A stretch of 64,000 nt of DNA from DASRDE01 sp035938175 (GTDB taxonomy: Bacteria; Vulcanimicrobiota; Vulcanimicrobiia; Vulcanimicrobiales; Vulcanimicrobiaceae): positions 1 through 64,000 of the forward strand of contig DASZHD010000030.1 in the NCBI GenBank assembly GCA_035938175.1. The letters are read 5' to 3'. Each line of letters opens with the position of its first letter. The stretch's first letter is position 1. The notes under the pieces were generated by a model. It had not been told where the DNA came from and searched no databases. It saw only the letters and a program-made list of their open reading frames with translations. The position numbers were made by a program, and so were the translations under genes. This document shows positions 8,472 to 17,214 of this stretch, piece after piece.

Positions 8472-10934
8472 CTAAACGACCAAATTCAGCAATTTGTCCG
8501 GAACGAAAATCCGCTTGCGGATCTCCTTGCCGTCCAGCTGTGCCCGAACCCCCGACTGCTCGAGCGCCAGCCGAAACGCGTCGTCCTCCGTTATTCCCGG
8601 CGAAGCTTGGAGGCGCGCGCGGATCTTGCCGTTCACCTGCACGACGAGCGTAATCTCTTCCACGGCCAGCGCGCGTTCGTCGGGTTCCAAGTACGGTTCC
8701 AAATGCACGGACGTCGCATGGCCCAAACGTTCCCACAGCTCTTCGGCCATGTGCGGCGCGAACGGCGCGATGATTAGCGGTAATGCGTGAACCGCGTACA
8801 GAACGGCGCGCGACTCGCGGTGTGTTTGCACCATTCCGGTCAAAGCATTCACGTACTCGTCGAGTTTTGCGATCGTCGTGTTGTAATGAAAACGCCGGCT
8901 GCGCGTTTCGTCGATCGCCGACTTCGCCGCGACGTGGACGGCGCGAAGCAGCGCTTTTTCTTCGGGTGTGTCGGGTTCCGGCATGGAGCGGACGTCTACC
9001 GAACGTGCCGCTTGTGTCAGCGGCTCGCACGCGCGCCAAACGCGATTAACGAACCGCACGCGGCCGCTGATACCTTCTTCGGTCCAATCGGCAGTATCTT
9101 CCGGCGGTGTCACGTACATCAGGAACAGGCGCATCGCATCGACACCCGTCGTGTCTGCCGTTTGATCGATGCCGACCACGTTGCCGCGCGACTTGCTCAT
9201 CTTCTCGCCGTTGCTTAGGACGAACCCCTGATGAAACAGCCGCGTGAACGGTTCGTCCGCGCCGCTGACCCAGCCGCGATCGTGAAAAAACTTGTAGAAG
9301 AACCGCGAGTACAGCAAGTGCAGCACGGTGTGTTCGGTGCCGCCGATATATTGATCGACCGGCGCCCATTTCGCGGCTTTGCGAGGATCCCACGGCTGCT
9401 CCGCGTTGCGCGGATCGATGTAGCGCAGATAGTACCAAGACGATTCGAAGAACGTGTCCATCGTGTCGCTCTCGCGTTTTGCCGGACCGCCGCACTTCGG
9501 ACAATTCGTATTGATAAAGCGCTCATCGCGCGCCAGCGGCGATCCTTCGCCGGTAATCGGAACGTCGGCCGGCAAGACCACCGGCAATCGATCGTCGGGT
9601 ACCGGAACCTCGCCGCACGCGCTGCAGTACACGATTGGAATCGGCGTGCCCCAATAGCGCTGACGCGAGACGAGCCAGTCGCGGAAACGGTAGTTTATGC
9701 GCGCCTCGCCTATACCCATTGCCGCAAGGCGTTCGGTAATGGCTTTACGCGCTCGCGCGCTGGACATGCCGGTGAAGTCGCCGCTCGCGATCAGGCGGCC
9801 GTCTTCGACATAGGGTTCGGTCAGTGGCACGGTAATGTCGCTTCCCGGCTTTGCAATGACCTGCGCGATCGGCAGCCCGTTCTTGCGCGCAAAATCGAAG
9901 TCGCGCTCGTCGTGCGCCGGCACGCCGCCGATCGCGCCAGTTCCGTACTCCGCGAGCACGTAATTGGTCACCCAGATCGGGATGCGCTCGTGCGAGAGCG
10001 GATTTATCGCGTACGCGCCCGTAAACACGCCCGCCTTTTCCATCAAGCTCGTGCGTTCCAATTCGGACTTGGAACGCAGGCTCTGCGCGAACTCGCGAAC
10101 TCCCGCAGCTTGTTTCTTGGTGACGATCTGCTCGACGATCGGATGCTCGGGTGCCACCGCGAGATACGTAGCGCCGAACAGCGTATCCACGCGCGTCGTG
10201 AAGACGCTGATTCGCTCTTCCGTATTCTCGATGCCGAAAGAATACTGCGTTCCTTCGCTGCGTCCGATCCAATTGCGCTGCATCGTCTTCGTGCGGTCGG
10301 GCCAGCCCTCGAGTTCGTCCAGACCCGCCAGCAACCGGTCCGCATACGCCGTGATTTTCAAAAACCACTGGGAGAGATTGCGCCGCTCGACGGGCGTGTC
10401 GCACCGCCAGCAGCGGCCGTCGATGACTTGCTCGTTCGCCAAAACCGTTTGATCGTGCGGGCACCAATTGACCGGCGCTTCGCGTTTGTACGCGAGTCCT
10501 TGCTCGTATAAACGCAAAAAGATCCACTGATTCCAGCGGTAGTACTCCGGATCGCACGTCGTGATCTCTCGCGACCAGTCGTAGCTGGTACCCATCAAAC
10601 GCACTTGCCGCTGCATGTTCGCGATATTCTCGCGCGTCCAAACGTTCGGATCCGCGCCGCGCGCGATCGCGGCGTTTTCGGCGGGTAAGCCGAACGAGTC
10701 CCAGCCCATCGGATGCAACACCGCGTATCCGAGCATGCGCGTCATGCGCGCGATGACGTCGCCCAGCGTGTAATTCTTCGCGTGACCGACGTGGAGATCG
10801 CCGCTCGGATACGGGAGCATTTCCAGAACGTAATATTTCTCGCGTCCGTCGTCCGGCGTCGCGTAAATGCCCGACGCTTCCCAGCGTTCTTGCCATTTCC
10901 GCTCGACAGCGCGAAAGTCGTACGTATCGGCCAT
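8472..10934 (-). CDS. leuS: Leucyl-tRNA synthetase
   Basis: Charges tRNA-Leu; class I aminoacyl-tRNA synthetase of 820 residues. The HIGH-type motif reads HVGH at 48-51 and the KMSKS loop is at residues 578-582. Two Cys-pair zinc-type modules are visible (CWRC near 160; CSAC and CPKC near 430-470), and the CP1 editing domain lies between them. The ATG at 10934 starts MADTYDFRAVERKWQ, the normal N-terminus of the family. The frame is open further upstream but runs into comEA coding sequence on the other strand. It is divergent from comEA, with about 73 bases between the starts. Downstream is the PDZ/GAF membrane protein, in the same direction. Confidence 0.97.
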   Translation of the reverse strand: MADTYDFRAVERKWQERWEASGIYATPDDGREKYYVLEMLPYPSGDLHVGHAKNYTLGDVIARMTRMLGYAVLHPMGWDSFGLPAENAAIARGADPNVWTRENIANMQRQVRLMGTSYDWSREITTCDPEYYRWNQWIFLRLYEQGLAYKREAPVNWCPHDQTVLANEQVIDGRCWRCDTPVERRNLSQWFLKITAYADRLLAGLDELEGWPDRTKTMQRNWIGRSEGTQYSFGIENTEERISVFTTRVDTLFGATYLAVAPEHPIVEQIVTKKQAAGVREFAQSLRSKSELERTSLMEKAGVFTGAYAINPLSHERIPIWVTNYVLAEYGTGAIGGVPAHDERDFDFARKNGLPIAQVIAKPGSDITVPLTEPYVEDGRLIASGDFTGMSSARARKAITERLAAMGIGEARINYRFRDWLVSRQRYWGTPIPIVYCSACGEVPVPDDRLPVVLPADVPITGEGSPLARDERFINTNCPKCGGPAKRESDTMDTFFESSWYYLRYIDPRNAEQPWDPRKAAKWAPVDQYIGGTEHTVLHLLYSRFFYKFFHDRGWVSGADEPFTRLFHQGFVLSNGEKMSKSRGNVVGIDQTADTTGVDAMRLFLMYVTPPEDTADWTEEGISGRVRFVNRVWRACEPLTQAARSVDVRSMPEPDTPEEKALLRAVHVAAKSAIDETRSRRFHYNTTIAKLDEYVNALTGMVQTHRESRAVLYAVHALPLIIAPFAPHMAEELWERLGHATSVHLEPYLEPDERALAVEEITLVVQVNGKIRARLQASPGITEDDAFRLALEQSGVRAQLDGKEIRKRIFVPDKLLNLVV

Positions 10935-11007
10935 AGGAACTGGTGATATAAGGGCACGGCCTTGGCCAACCCTTTCTGCGCGCCGCGCCGGGCGTGAACG
11001 GCCCGTG

Positions 11008-11628
11008 ATGAACCGGCTGCTCGTCCTCGGCGGCATCGCATCGGCAGCGATCCTCGCTTTCGCGTTTGCACGGCCCGCGGCGCCGCCCACCCTTACGGTA
11101 GCGGCGAATCCGCCTCCACGCGCGCACCGATTTCAGAAAGGACATCCTTTCGCGTCGCCGGTTTGCGTCGTGTACGTCGTAGGCGCCGTCGCGAGACCCG
11201 GACTCTATCGCGTTGCCGAAGGCTCGCGCATCGACGATGCGGTAAAGGCCGCCGGCGGTTTGCTGAATGCGGCAGACCCCGCGTCGATCGATTTGGCCGA
11301 ACACGTCGCAGACGGCGAAGAAATCGACGTGCTGCGCGCGGGTGAACGCACCACGGCGCGATTGCGCTCGCATGCAACGCGCTCGGCACATGCTCGCAAG
11401 CGCCGCCGAACCCGTGCGGCGCCGTCCGCTCCGGTCGACGTCAATACTGCCGATGCCGGCCAGCTCGCGTCGCTTCCGGGGATCGGCTCGATTCTTGCCG
11501 AGCGCATCGTTGAATTCCGCAGCCTGAACGGGCCGTTTGCGTCGGTCGACGAACTCGCCGACGTCGCAGGCATGACGCAACGGCGCCTGGATGCGCTCGC
11601 TCCGTACCTTCGTACGACCTCGCAATAG
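11008..11628 (+). CDS. comEA: ComEA-type DNA-binding competence protein
   Basis: DNA receptor that hands external duplex DNA to the ComEC channel. It has 206 residues: an N-terminal membrane anchor (about 3-22), an SLBB domain (about 53-115, with VYVVGAVARPGLYRV), a basic linker, and a C-terminal helix-hairpin-helix DNA-binding module. The last has VDVNTADAGQLASLPGIG and RIVEFRSLNGPF, with a second hairpin in the ELADVAGMT segment. I chose the ATG at 11008; a GTG directly before it is an alternative. Divergent from leuS, and followed by the acyl-CoA ligase gene 36 bases on. Together with comEC at 3600 it implies a natural-transformation pathway. Confidence 0.92.
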   Translation: MNRLLVLGGIASAAILAFAFARPAAPPTLTVAANPPPRAHRFQKGHPFASPVCVVYVVGAVARPGLYRVAEGSRIDDAVKAAGGLLNAADPASIDLAEHVADGEEIDVLRAGERTTARLRSHATRSAHARKRRRTRAAPSAPVDVNTADAGQLASLPGIGSILAERIVEFRSLNGPFASVDELADVAGMTQRRLDALAPYLRTTSQ

Positions 11629-11664
11629 CAAAGGCGCGAGCGTGCGGGGCGCGAACGAGGTTGC

Positions 11665-13461
11665 ATGGACCAGCTCCCGGCGCGGGAAACTTTACCCGCG
11701 TTCATCCGCCGCTCTCTCTCGAAGCCTCGCGACAGCGTACTTGTAGAGCGCGTCCACACTGTTTGGACGCCGACGAGCAGCGAGCAACTTCTGCGCCGCG
11801 TAGAGGATGTCACATGCGCCATCCGTGATGCGGGTCTGTCCACCGGCGATCGCGTCGCGCTGATTTCCGTCGACCGCGTGGATTGGATCGTGGCGGATCT
11901 CGCAACGCTTTTCGCCGGATGCGTGGTCGTGCCGATCTTTCCAACGCAAGCGGCGGATCAAGTAGCGTTCATTCTCACCAATTCGGAAGCGAAGCTCGTG
12001 TTCGTCGATACGCCTGCGGCAGCGCAGCGGCTGCGCGCGCTTTCCGTGCAACTGCCGCGCGTGATCGTTTTCGACGGCGCGGGGGAAGGTACGCTGTCCG
12101 AATTCGAAGCGCGGGGTGCGCAACTCCGCGCCTCGCACCCGGAATGGCCGGCCGCTTTCGAAGAAGGCGTCAAACCGGACGACATGGCCGTCTTGATTTA
12201 CACGTCCGGAACGACCGGCGATCCAAAAGGCGTCATGCTTTCGCATTACAATCTGGTTTCGAACGTGCAATCCACGTTTCGCAGCGCGATGAGCGTACTC
12301 GTGCCGGGAAGCGACGTGCTCTCGGTGCTTCCGTTTTCGCACATTTACGAGCACACGATCATGTACGGCTACATGACGACGGGAACGCACCACTACATCA
12401 GCCACGACGTCAACGAGTTGGTCAACGATCTGAAAGACGTTCGCCCCGTCGCCATGACCGCCGTACCGCGCATCTTCGAACGCATGATTGCGGGCGTTAC
12501 GGCCAAGGCTAAGCAGCATGGCGGTCTTCAAGCAAAGCTCGTCCCGTGGGCGTTGGAAACCGGATGCGCGTACATGACGGCCAAGGTGCTCAAAACGAAT
12601 CCCGGACTGCTGCTTGCGCTGAAGTACCGGGTCGCGCGAGCGCTGGTGCTGCGAAAGATTCCGGCACTGCTGGGATTGGATCGCGTGAAGTTTTTGGCGA
12701 GCGGTTCTGCGCCGCTGCACTTCGACGTTGCGATGACGATGCTCGGGATGGGAATTCCGATTGTCGAAGGCTACGGTCCGACGGAATGCTCGCCCGTGAT
12801 CACGGCAAACACGTACGAGAACAACCATTACGGCACGGTCGGACGGCCCATTCCCGGCGTGGAAGTGCGGATCGCACCCGATGGCGAGATCCTTGCCAGA
12901 GGCCCGAACGTCATGCTCGGCTACTACAAAAATCCCGCCGCCACTGCCGAGGTACTTATCGACGGCTGGTATCACACGGGCGACATCGGGGAAGTCGACG
13001 CGGACGGGTTTCTGCGCATCACGGATCGTAAAAAAGAACTGTTCAAAACCTCGGGCGGCAAGTTCGTTGCCCCCTCGCGCGTCGAAGCCGCGATAAAGCG
13101 TTCCGTATACGTGAATCAAGTGATGCTGGTCGGCGATTCGCGTCCGCATCCCGCCGCACTCGTTTCTCCGAATTGGGATCTGGTGCGCACCGAACTGGAC
13201 ATTCCCGCAGACGTCCCGATTGCCGAATTGGCGCGCCGTGACGACGTCATCGAATTCATGACGGCTGAAGTACGCCGGAACACGGACGACCTCGCAAAGT
13301 TCGAGCAAGTTCGCAAAATTGGAATTCTGCCGCGCGATCTTACCGTCGAAGACGGCGACCTCTCGCCGACGCTGAAAGTGAAACGCCGCGTGGTCGAAGC
13401 GAAATATGCGTCGCTGGTGGATCGGCTGTACGCGCAGACGCCGGAACCGGCGCACGCATAG
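11665..13461 (+). CDS. Long-chain fatty-acid-CoA ligase (AMP-forming)
   Basis: Activates a fatty acid with ATP and CoA; 598 residues, the usual length of FadD15/FAA1-type ligases. The AMP-binding P-loop reads IYTSGTTGDPKGVML near residue 178. The A5 motif is GYGPTECSP, and the A7/A8 region reads GWYHTGDIGEVDADGF followed by ITDRKKELFKTSGGK, giving the hinge and the C-terminal lysine region. The ATG at 11665 follows GAGG. The gene is followed after 6 bases by a PadR regulator, which may control it. It is more like the long-chain eukaryote/bacterial group than the acetate or aromatic acid ligases, judged by length and motifs. The true chain length is unknown. Confidence 0.93.
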   Translation: MDQLPARETLPAFIRRSLSKPRDSVLVERVHTVWTPTSSEQLLRRVEDVTCAIRDAGLSTGDRVALISVDRVDWIVADLATLFAGCVVVPIFPTQAADQVAFILTNSEAKLVFVDTPAAAQRLRALSVQLPRVIVFDGAGEGTLSEFEARGAQLRASHPEWPAAFEEGVKPDDMAVLIYTSGTTGDPKGVMLSHYNLVSNVQSTFRSAMSVLVPGSDVLSVLPFSHIYEHTIMYGYMTTGTHHYISHDVNELVNDLKDVRPVAMTAVPRIFERMIAGVTAKAKQHGGLQAKLVPWALETGCAYMTAKVLKTNPGLLLALKYRVARALVLRKIPALLGLDRVKFLASGSAPLHFDVAMTMLGMGIPIVEGYGPTECSPVITANTYENNHYGTVGRPIPGVEVRIAPDGEILARGPNVMLGYYKNPAATAEVLIDGWYHTGDIGEVDADGFLRITDRKKELFKTSGGKFVAPSRVEAAIKRSVYVNQVMLVGDSRPHPAALVSPNWDLVRTELDIPADVPIAELARRDDVIEFMTAEVRRNTDDLAKFEQVRKIGILPRDLTVEDGDLSPTLKVKRRVVEAKYASLVDRLYAQTPEPAHA

Positions 13462-13467
13462 AACGCT

Positions 13468-13851
13468 GTGGCGCATCCCGCGGTTGCTCCGACCCGCGTC
13501 GACGAAGTCCTCAAAGGCCCGATAAAGAGCAAGACCGTTTTCCCCGTCTTGATCTTGCATTTGGTGAAGAAGCGGCCCGATCACGGGTATGGGCTCATGC
13601 AGCGAATCGACGCGCTGTGCGGCGGACTCGTCGCGGTTAACACGAACAAAATTTATCCGCTGCTGCGTCGCCTTGAAGAGCGCGGCTTTCTGAGTGCGAC
13701 CTGGGAACACCCCAGCAAACGATCGCGGCGCATCTACCACATCACTGCGGACGGAGAGGCGCGGCTCGACCGCATTAAAGGCGCGATGGTTCCGTACTTG
13801 GATGCGATCGTTCAAGCCGTTGACGATCTGCGGCGCGAGCTTTATCGTTGA
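13468..13851 (+). CDS. PadR family transcriptional regulator
   Basis: Winged-helix DNA-binding regulator of 127 residues. The PadR signature is clear: FPVLILHLVKKRPDHGYGL, then NKIYPLLRRLEERGFL and the wing RRIYHITADGEARL. The C-terminal helix (about 95-127) would form the dimer interface. The GTG start at 13468 lies 6 bases after the stop of the acyl-CoA ligase gene, and the next gene begins 3 bases after its own stop, so the three are probably co-transcribed. PadR proteins commonly repress genes for phenolic stress or efflux. Here control of the neighbouring ligase or S10 peptidase genes is inferred from position only. Confidence 0.9.
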   Translation: MAHPAVAPTRVDEVLKGPIKSKTVFPVLILHLVKKRPDHGYGLMQRIDALCGGLVAVNTNKIYPLLRRLEERGFLSATWEHPSKRSRRIYHITADGEARLDRIKGAMVPYLDAIVQAVDDLRRELYR

Positions 13852-13854
13852 GCG

Positions 13855-14133
13855 GTGTTCCTGAGCATCGTGCATCTGCGCGAACGCCGCTGCCCGTTAT
13901 GTAACGCGCTCCTGGCAACGGCGGGAGCGCGCTCGTTCATCGTGGATTCGCAAGGAGACCCCGTAGCGTTCGCCACCGCAAACCCTCCCGCGCAAATGCA
14001 ATTGGAGATGCGGTGTGAAAACGGCCATATCGATGTCATAACGGTACCGGGGGAAGCGAGTGCCGAAGAGTCGATACATACACCCGACGATGCTCCGATC
14101 GCGCTCGACGCCGTTTATAGAGGAGAACGCTGA
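13855..14133 (+). CDS. Small zinc-ribbon-like protein of unknown function
   Basis: Protein of 92 residues that I do not recognise. Near the N-terminus it has a CPLC knuckle (residues 12-15), and near residue 53 a second cluster, CENGH. Together they could bind one zinc ion as a short ribbon, in the way of CxxC...CxxxH sites. The C-terminal third is acidic and probably flexible. The GTG start at 13855 lies three bases after the PadR stop. The stop is directly followed by the ATG of the first S10 peptidase gene at 14134, with GAGGAG within its last codons serving that gene. This tight packing and ordinary codon use support a real gene. Confidence 0.65.
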   Translation: MFLSIVHLRERRCPLCNALLATAGARSFIVDSQGDPVAFATANPPAQMQLEMRCENGHIDVITVPGEASAEESIHTPDDAPIALDAVYRGER

Positions 14134-15681
14134 ATGAAGCGGTTTGCGGAATGCCTTTTGGCGGTATGCGCATGCGCCGCGTTTTTGGCACCGTTTGCAC
14201 GCGCCGCTACGCCGGCTCCCAAACCTTCGCCCACGCCGGTAGCCTCGCCCGAATCACCTGGCGAAACGCCGGATGCCGTCAGCGAACATACGGTGACCAT
14301 CGGCGGGCGCGCCATTGCGTACACGGCTCGCGCGGGAACCATCACGTTGCGCGACGAGCGCGACGAACCGACGGCTCGCGTCTTCTATACGGCATACACG
14401 GTCGAGGGAGAAAATCGTCCGGTCACGTTTCTCTACAATGGCGGTCCCGGCAGTTCGACGATGTGGCTGCGCATGGGGTCCGTCGGACCGGTGCGCGTGC
14501 TCGCCGGCGACGGGAAACCCTCGGGTCCTCCGCCGTACCGCATCGCCGACAATCCGTACAGCATTCTCGACAAAACGGATTTGGTGTTCATCGACATGCC
14601 CGCCACCGGATTCGGCCGCCTGACCGGCGCCGGAACGCCGAAGATGTTTTTCGGCTTGGACGCCGACGTTCAAGCATTCGGACAGTTCATCCAGCGCTAC
14701 ATCACGCGCTTTCACCGTTGGAACGCGCCCAAGTTTCTTTTCGGCGAAAGTTATGGAACCACGCGAAGCGGCGCGCTTTCCGCATATCTTCAGGATCAGG
14801 GCATCCCGCTGAACGGCATCGTGCTGCAGTCGTCGATCCTCAACTACGGACTGGATTACACGAACGGCGATCCGATTGCGGCCGGTGACTGGCCGTACGT
14901 TTTTTATCTGCCGACCGAGGCGGCGACGGCGTGGTTTCACGGAAAGATTCGCAACAGACCGGCCGATCTGGGCGCGTTCGTCGCGCAGGTCGAACAGTTC
15001 GGGATCGGCGAGTATTTGAACGCGCTGTATCAGGGAGCGCGCCTCCCCGGGGCGCAGCGCAGAACCGTTGCGGCGCATCTTGCGGCGTACCTGGGCGTGC
15101 CCGTCGGCTACGTCCTAACGTCGAATCTTCGAGTGCCGTACTCCCGGTTTCAGCAAGAATTGCTGCGCGATCGAGGTATCGTCGTCGGCCGGTTGGATTC
15201 GCGGTATCAAACCTATTCACTCGATCGGGCGACCAACGAAGGACCGCCGTGGGATCCGACGGACTCGTCGATCGATGGTCCGTACACGACCGCAATCAAC
15301 GCGTATCTTCGCGACGACTTGAAATACGAAACGCCGCTGACGTACCGGACGAACATCTACAACCTGGTGTTTTCGCCCGAGTCACGCTGGGACTTCAGCC
15401 ACAACGGTCAGTCGAATCCGAACGTCGCGCCCGATCTGGCGTATGCAATGACGCAGAACCCGAGCTTGAAAGTATTCTCCGCAAACGGGTACTACGATTT
15501 TGCGACGCCGTTCTTTGCCACGCAGTACACGCTGCAGCATCTGAACATCGCCCCGGCGCTGCGCTCAAACATAACGTACGGATTTTACGAAGCCGGACAC
15601 ATGATTTATTTGAGCGACGCCGCGCTGGCGCAGTATCAGCGCGATCTCGACCGCTGGTACGATACCGCCCTGAGCCGCTAG
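14134..15681 (+). CDS. S10 serine carboxypeptidase-like exported protein 1
   Basis: Exported alpha/beta-hydrolase of the S10 peptidase family, 515 residues. A signal peptide (about 1-25, ending FARAATPAP) precedes a Pro/Ser-rich linker. The oxyanion region reads YNGGPGSSTMWL, the nucleophile Ser206 is in GESYGTTR, and the catalytic Asp455 (NGYYDFATP) and His489 (AGHMIY) are in place. The triad is therefore complete. Bacterial members are periplasmic or secreted and are thought to remove C-terminal residues from peptides; the substrate here is unknown. It starts right after the zinc-ribbon gene and is followed 12 bases on by a close paralogue at 15694, a tandem duplication. Confidence 0.92.
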   Translation: MKRFAECLLAVCACAAFLAPFARAATPAPKPSPTPVASPESPGETPDAVSEHTVTIGGRAIAYTARAGTITLRDERDEPTARVFYTAYTVEGENRPVTFLYNGGPGSSTMWLRMGSVGPVRVLAGDGKPSGPPPYRIADNPYSILDKTDLVFIDMPATGFGRLTGAGTPKMFFGLDADVQAFGQFIQRYITRFHRWNAPKFLFGESYGTTRSGALSAYLQDQGIPLNGIVLQSSILNYGLDYTNGDPIAAGDWPYVFYLPTEAATAWFHGKIRNRPADLGAFVAQVEQFGIGEYLNALYQGARLPGAQRRTVAAHLAAYLGVPVGYVLTSNLRVPYSRFQQELLRDRGIVVGRLDSRYQTYSLDRATNEGPPWDPTDSSIDGPYTTAINAYLRDDLKYETPLTYRTNIYNLVFSPESRWDFSHNGQSNPNVAPDLAYAMTQNPSLKVFSANGYYDFATPFFATQYTLQHLNIAPALRSNITYGFYEAGHMIYLSDAALAQYQRDLDRWYDTALSR

Positions 15682-15693
15682 GAGCCGAACGGA

Positions 15694-17214
15694 ATGCATC
15701 TTCGTAAATTCGTCACCGTGCTCTGTGCCGTCGCGCTCGCTGGTGCGACACCGTCGCCGCGCCCCAGCGCGCCGCCGGTTGCGCCGCCGCCGCCGGACGC
15801 GGTGACGCATCATCACATTACGTTGAACGGCCGTGACGTCGCGTACACCGCGCGCGCCGGCAACATCACGCTGCGCAACGATCGCGAACAGGTTACCGCC
15901 CACATTTTCTACGTGGCGTACACGCAGGATGGGGCGGATCTCCGGCGGCGCCCGGTGACGTTTTTCTACAACGGCGGCCCCGGCAGTTCGACCATCTGGC
16001 TGCACATGGGCTCGTTTTCACCCATGCGCGTGCGCGTCGTCAACGGCAAGGCGAACCCGGCTGCGCCGTACACCTTTGCGCCGAATGCCTTCACGCTGCT
16101 CGATAAATCCGATTTGGTGTTTATCGATGCGCCCAATACGGGCTTCAGCCGTGTCGTCGGCGCCGGCGATCCGAAAGATTTTATGGGCGTCGATCAAGAC
16201 GGCCGCGCGTTCCGCCAGTTCATTCAGCGCTACATCGGGCAATTCAACCGGTGGCAATCGCCGAAATTCTTGTTCGGCGAGAGCTACGGAACGACGCGGG
16301 ATTGCGTGCTCGTGAACATGCTGCAAGATGCCGGCGTGCAGTTCAACGGGGTCGTGCTGCTGTCGTCCGTTTTGAACTTCGGGCTGCTGGATCTCGGCGG
16401 CGGCTCGCCGATTGCCGAAGGCGATTGGTCGTACGTATTTTGGCTTCCCTCCGAAGCAGCCGCGGCGTGGTATCACGGCAAGATTCCGCGCAACGGGCAG
16501 TCGCTGCAGTCGTTCGTCAACAGCGTCGAGGATTTCGCAGGTTCGGAGTATCTGCACGATCTGGCACTCGGCGACACGCTCGATAGTACGGAACGCGCAC
16601 GCGTTGTGAGCAAACTGCACCAGTATTTGGGCCTGCCGGAAGCGTACATCCGCAACTCCAGCCTGCGCATCTCGTATCCGCGCTTCGAGAGCGAATTATT
16701 GCGCGGACAAGACACGGTGATCGGACGTTACGACGCGCGCTACGCCACGTACAGCATCGATCCGCCGGAAGATCAGCCCGACTGGGATCCATCCGACGTC
16801 GGGATCTCCGGCGCGTTCGTCGCGTCGTTCAACTCCTACATCGGTCCAACGCTCGGATATCGCACCAACCTGCTGTATCGCCCCACGGCTTACGGCGGTC
16901 AGCTCGGCGCGCGATGGGACATGCATCATAACGGCCAAGATCCGCCCGCCAACGTCGCGCCCGACTTGGCGCAAGCGATGTCGGAGAATCCGCATCTGCA
17001 CGTATTCTCGGCGAACGGTTACTACGATTTCGCGACGCCGTTTTTCGCGACCGAGTACGCGCTGCAGCATCTCAACATCGCGCCCGAACTACAGCGGAAC
17101 ATCACGTTCGGATTCTATCCGTCCGGGCACATGGTGTACTTGAATCCCGCAGCCTTGGCGTCGTTCAAAGCGGATTTGAACCGCTGGTACGACGCCGCGT
17201 TAGCGGACCGGTGA
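15694..17214 (+). CDS. S10 serine carboxypeptidase-like exported protein 2
   Basis: Tandem paralogue of the preceding gene, 506 residues. A short signal peptide (about 1-20) is followed by a Pro-rich stretch (PSPRPSAPPVAPPPP). YNGGPGSSTIWL provides the oxyanion region; the triad is Ser197 (GESYGTTR), Asp445 (NGYYDFATP) and His479 (SGHMVY). Between the two paralogues the central cap region is the most diverged part, which suggests different peptide specificity after duplication. The ATG at 15694 follows GGAGCC. The 3' end overlaps the convergent Asp-box protein gene by 15 bases. Probably co-transcribed with the gene before it. Confidence 0.92.
   Translation: MHLRKFVTVLCAVALAGATPSPRPSAPPVAPPPPDAVTHHHITLNGRDVAYTARAGNITLRNDREQVTAHIFYVAYTQDGADLRRRPVTFFYNGGPGSSTIWLHMGSFSPMRVRVVNGKANPAAPYTFAPNAFTLLDKSDLVFIDAPNTGFSRVVGAGDPKDFMGVDQDGRAFRQFIQRYIGQFNRWQSPKFLFGESYGTTRDCVLVNMLQDAGVQFNGVVLLSSVLNFGLLDLGGGSPIAEGDWSYVFWLPSEAAAAWYHGKIPRNGQSLQSFVNSVEDFAGSEYLHDLALGDTLDSTERARVVSKLHQYLGLPEAYIRNSSLRISYPRFESELLRGQDTVIGRYDARYATYSIDPPEDQPDWDPSDVGISGAFVASFNSYIGPTLGYRTNLLYRPTAYGGQLGARWDMHHNGQDPPANVAPDLAQAMSENPHLHVFSANGYYDFATPFFATEYALQHLNIAPELQRNITFGFYPSGHMVYLNPAALASFKADLNRWYDAALADR

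Noticed and set aside
9231..10511. A 426-codon plus-strand frame inside leuS
   Set aside because: Antisense to conserved leuS motifs; no domain or ribosome site.
11692..13875. A 727-codon open frame on the minus strand, antisense to the acyl-CoA ligase
   Set aside because: The plus strand encodes an unmistakable AMP-binding ligase; the antisense frame is His/Arg-rich without domains. Long antisense frames are expected at this GC and codon bias.
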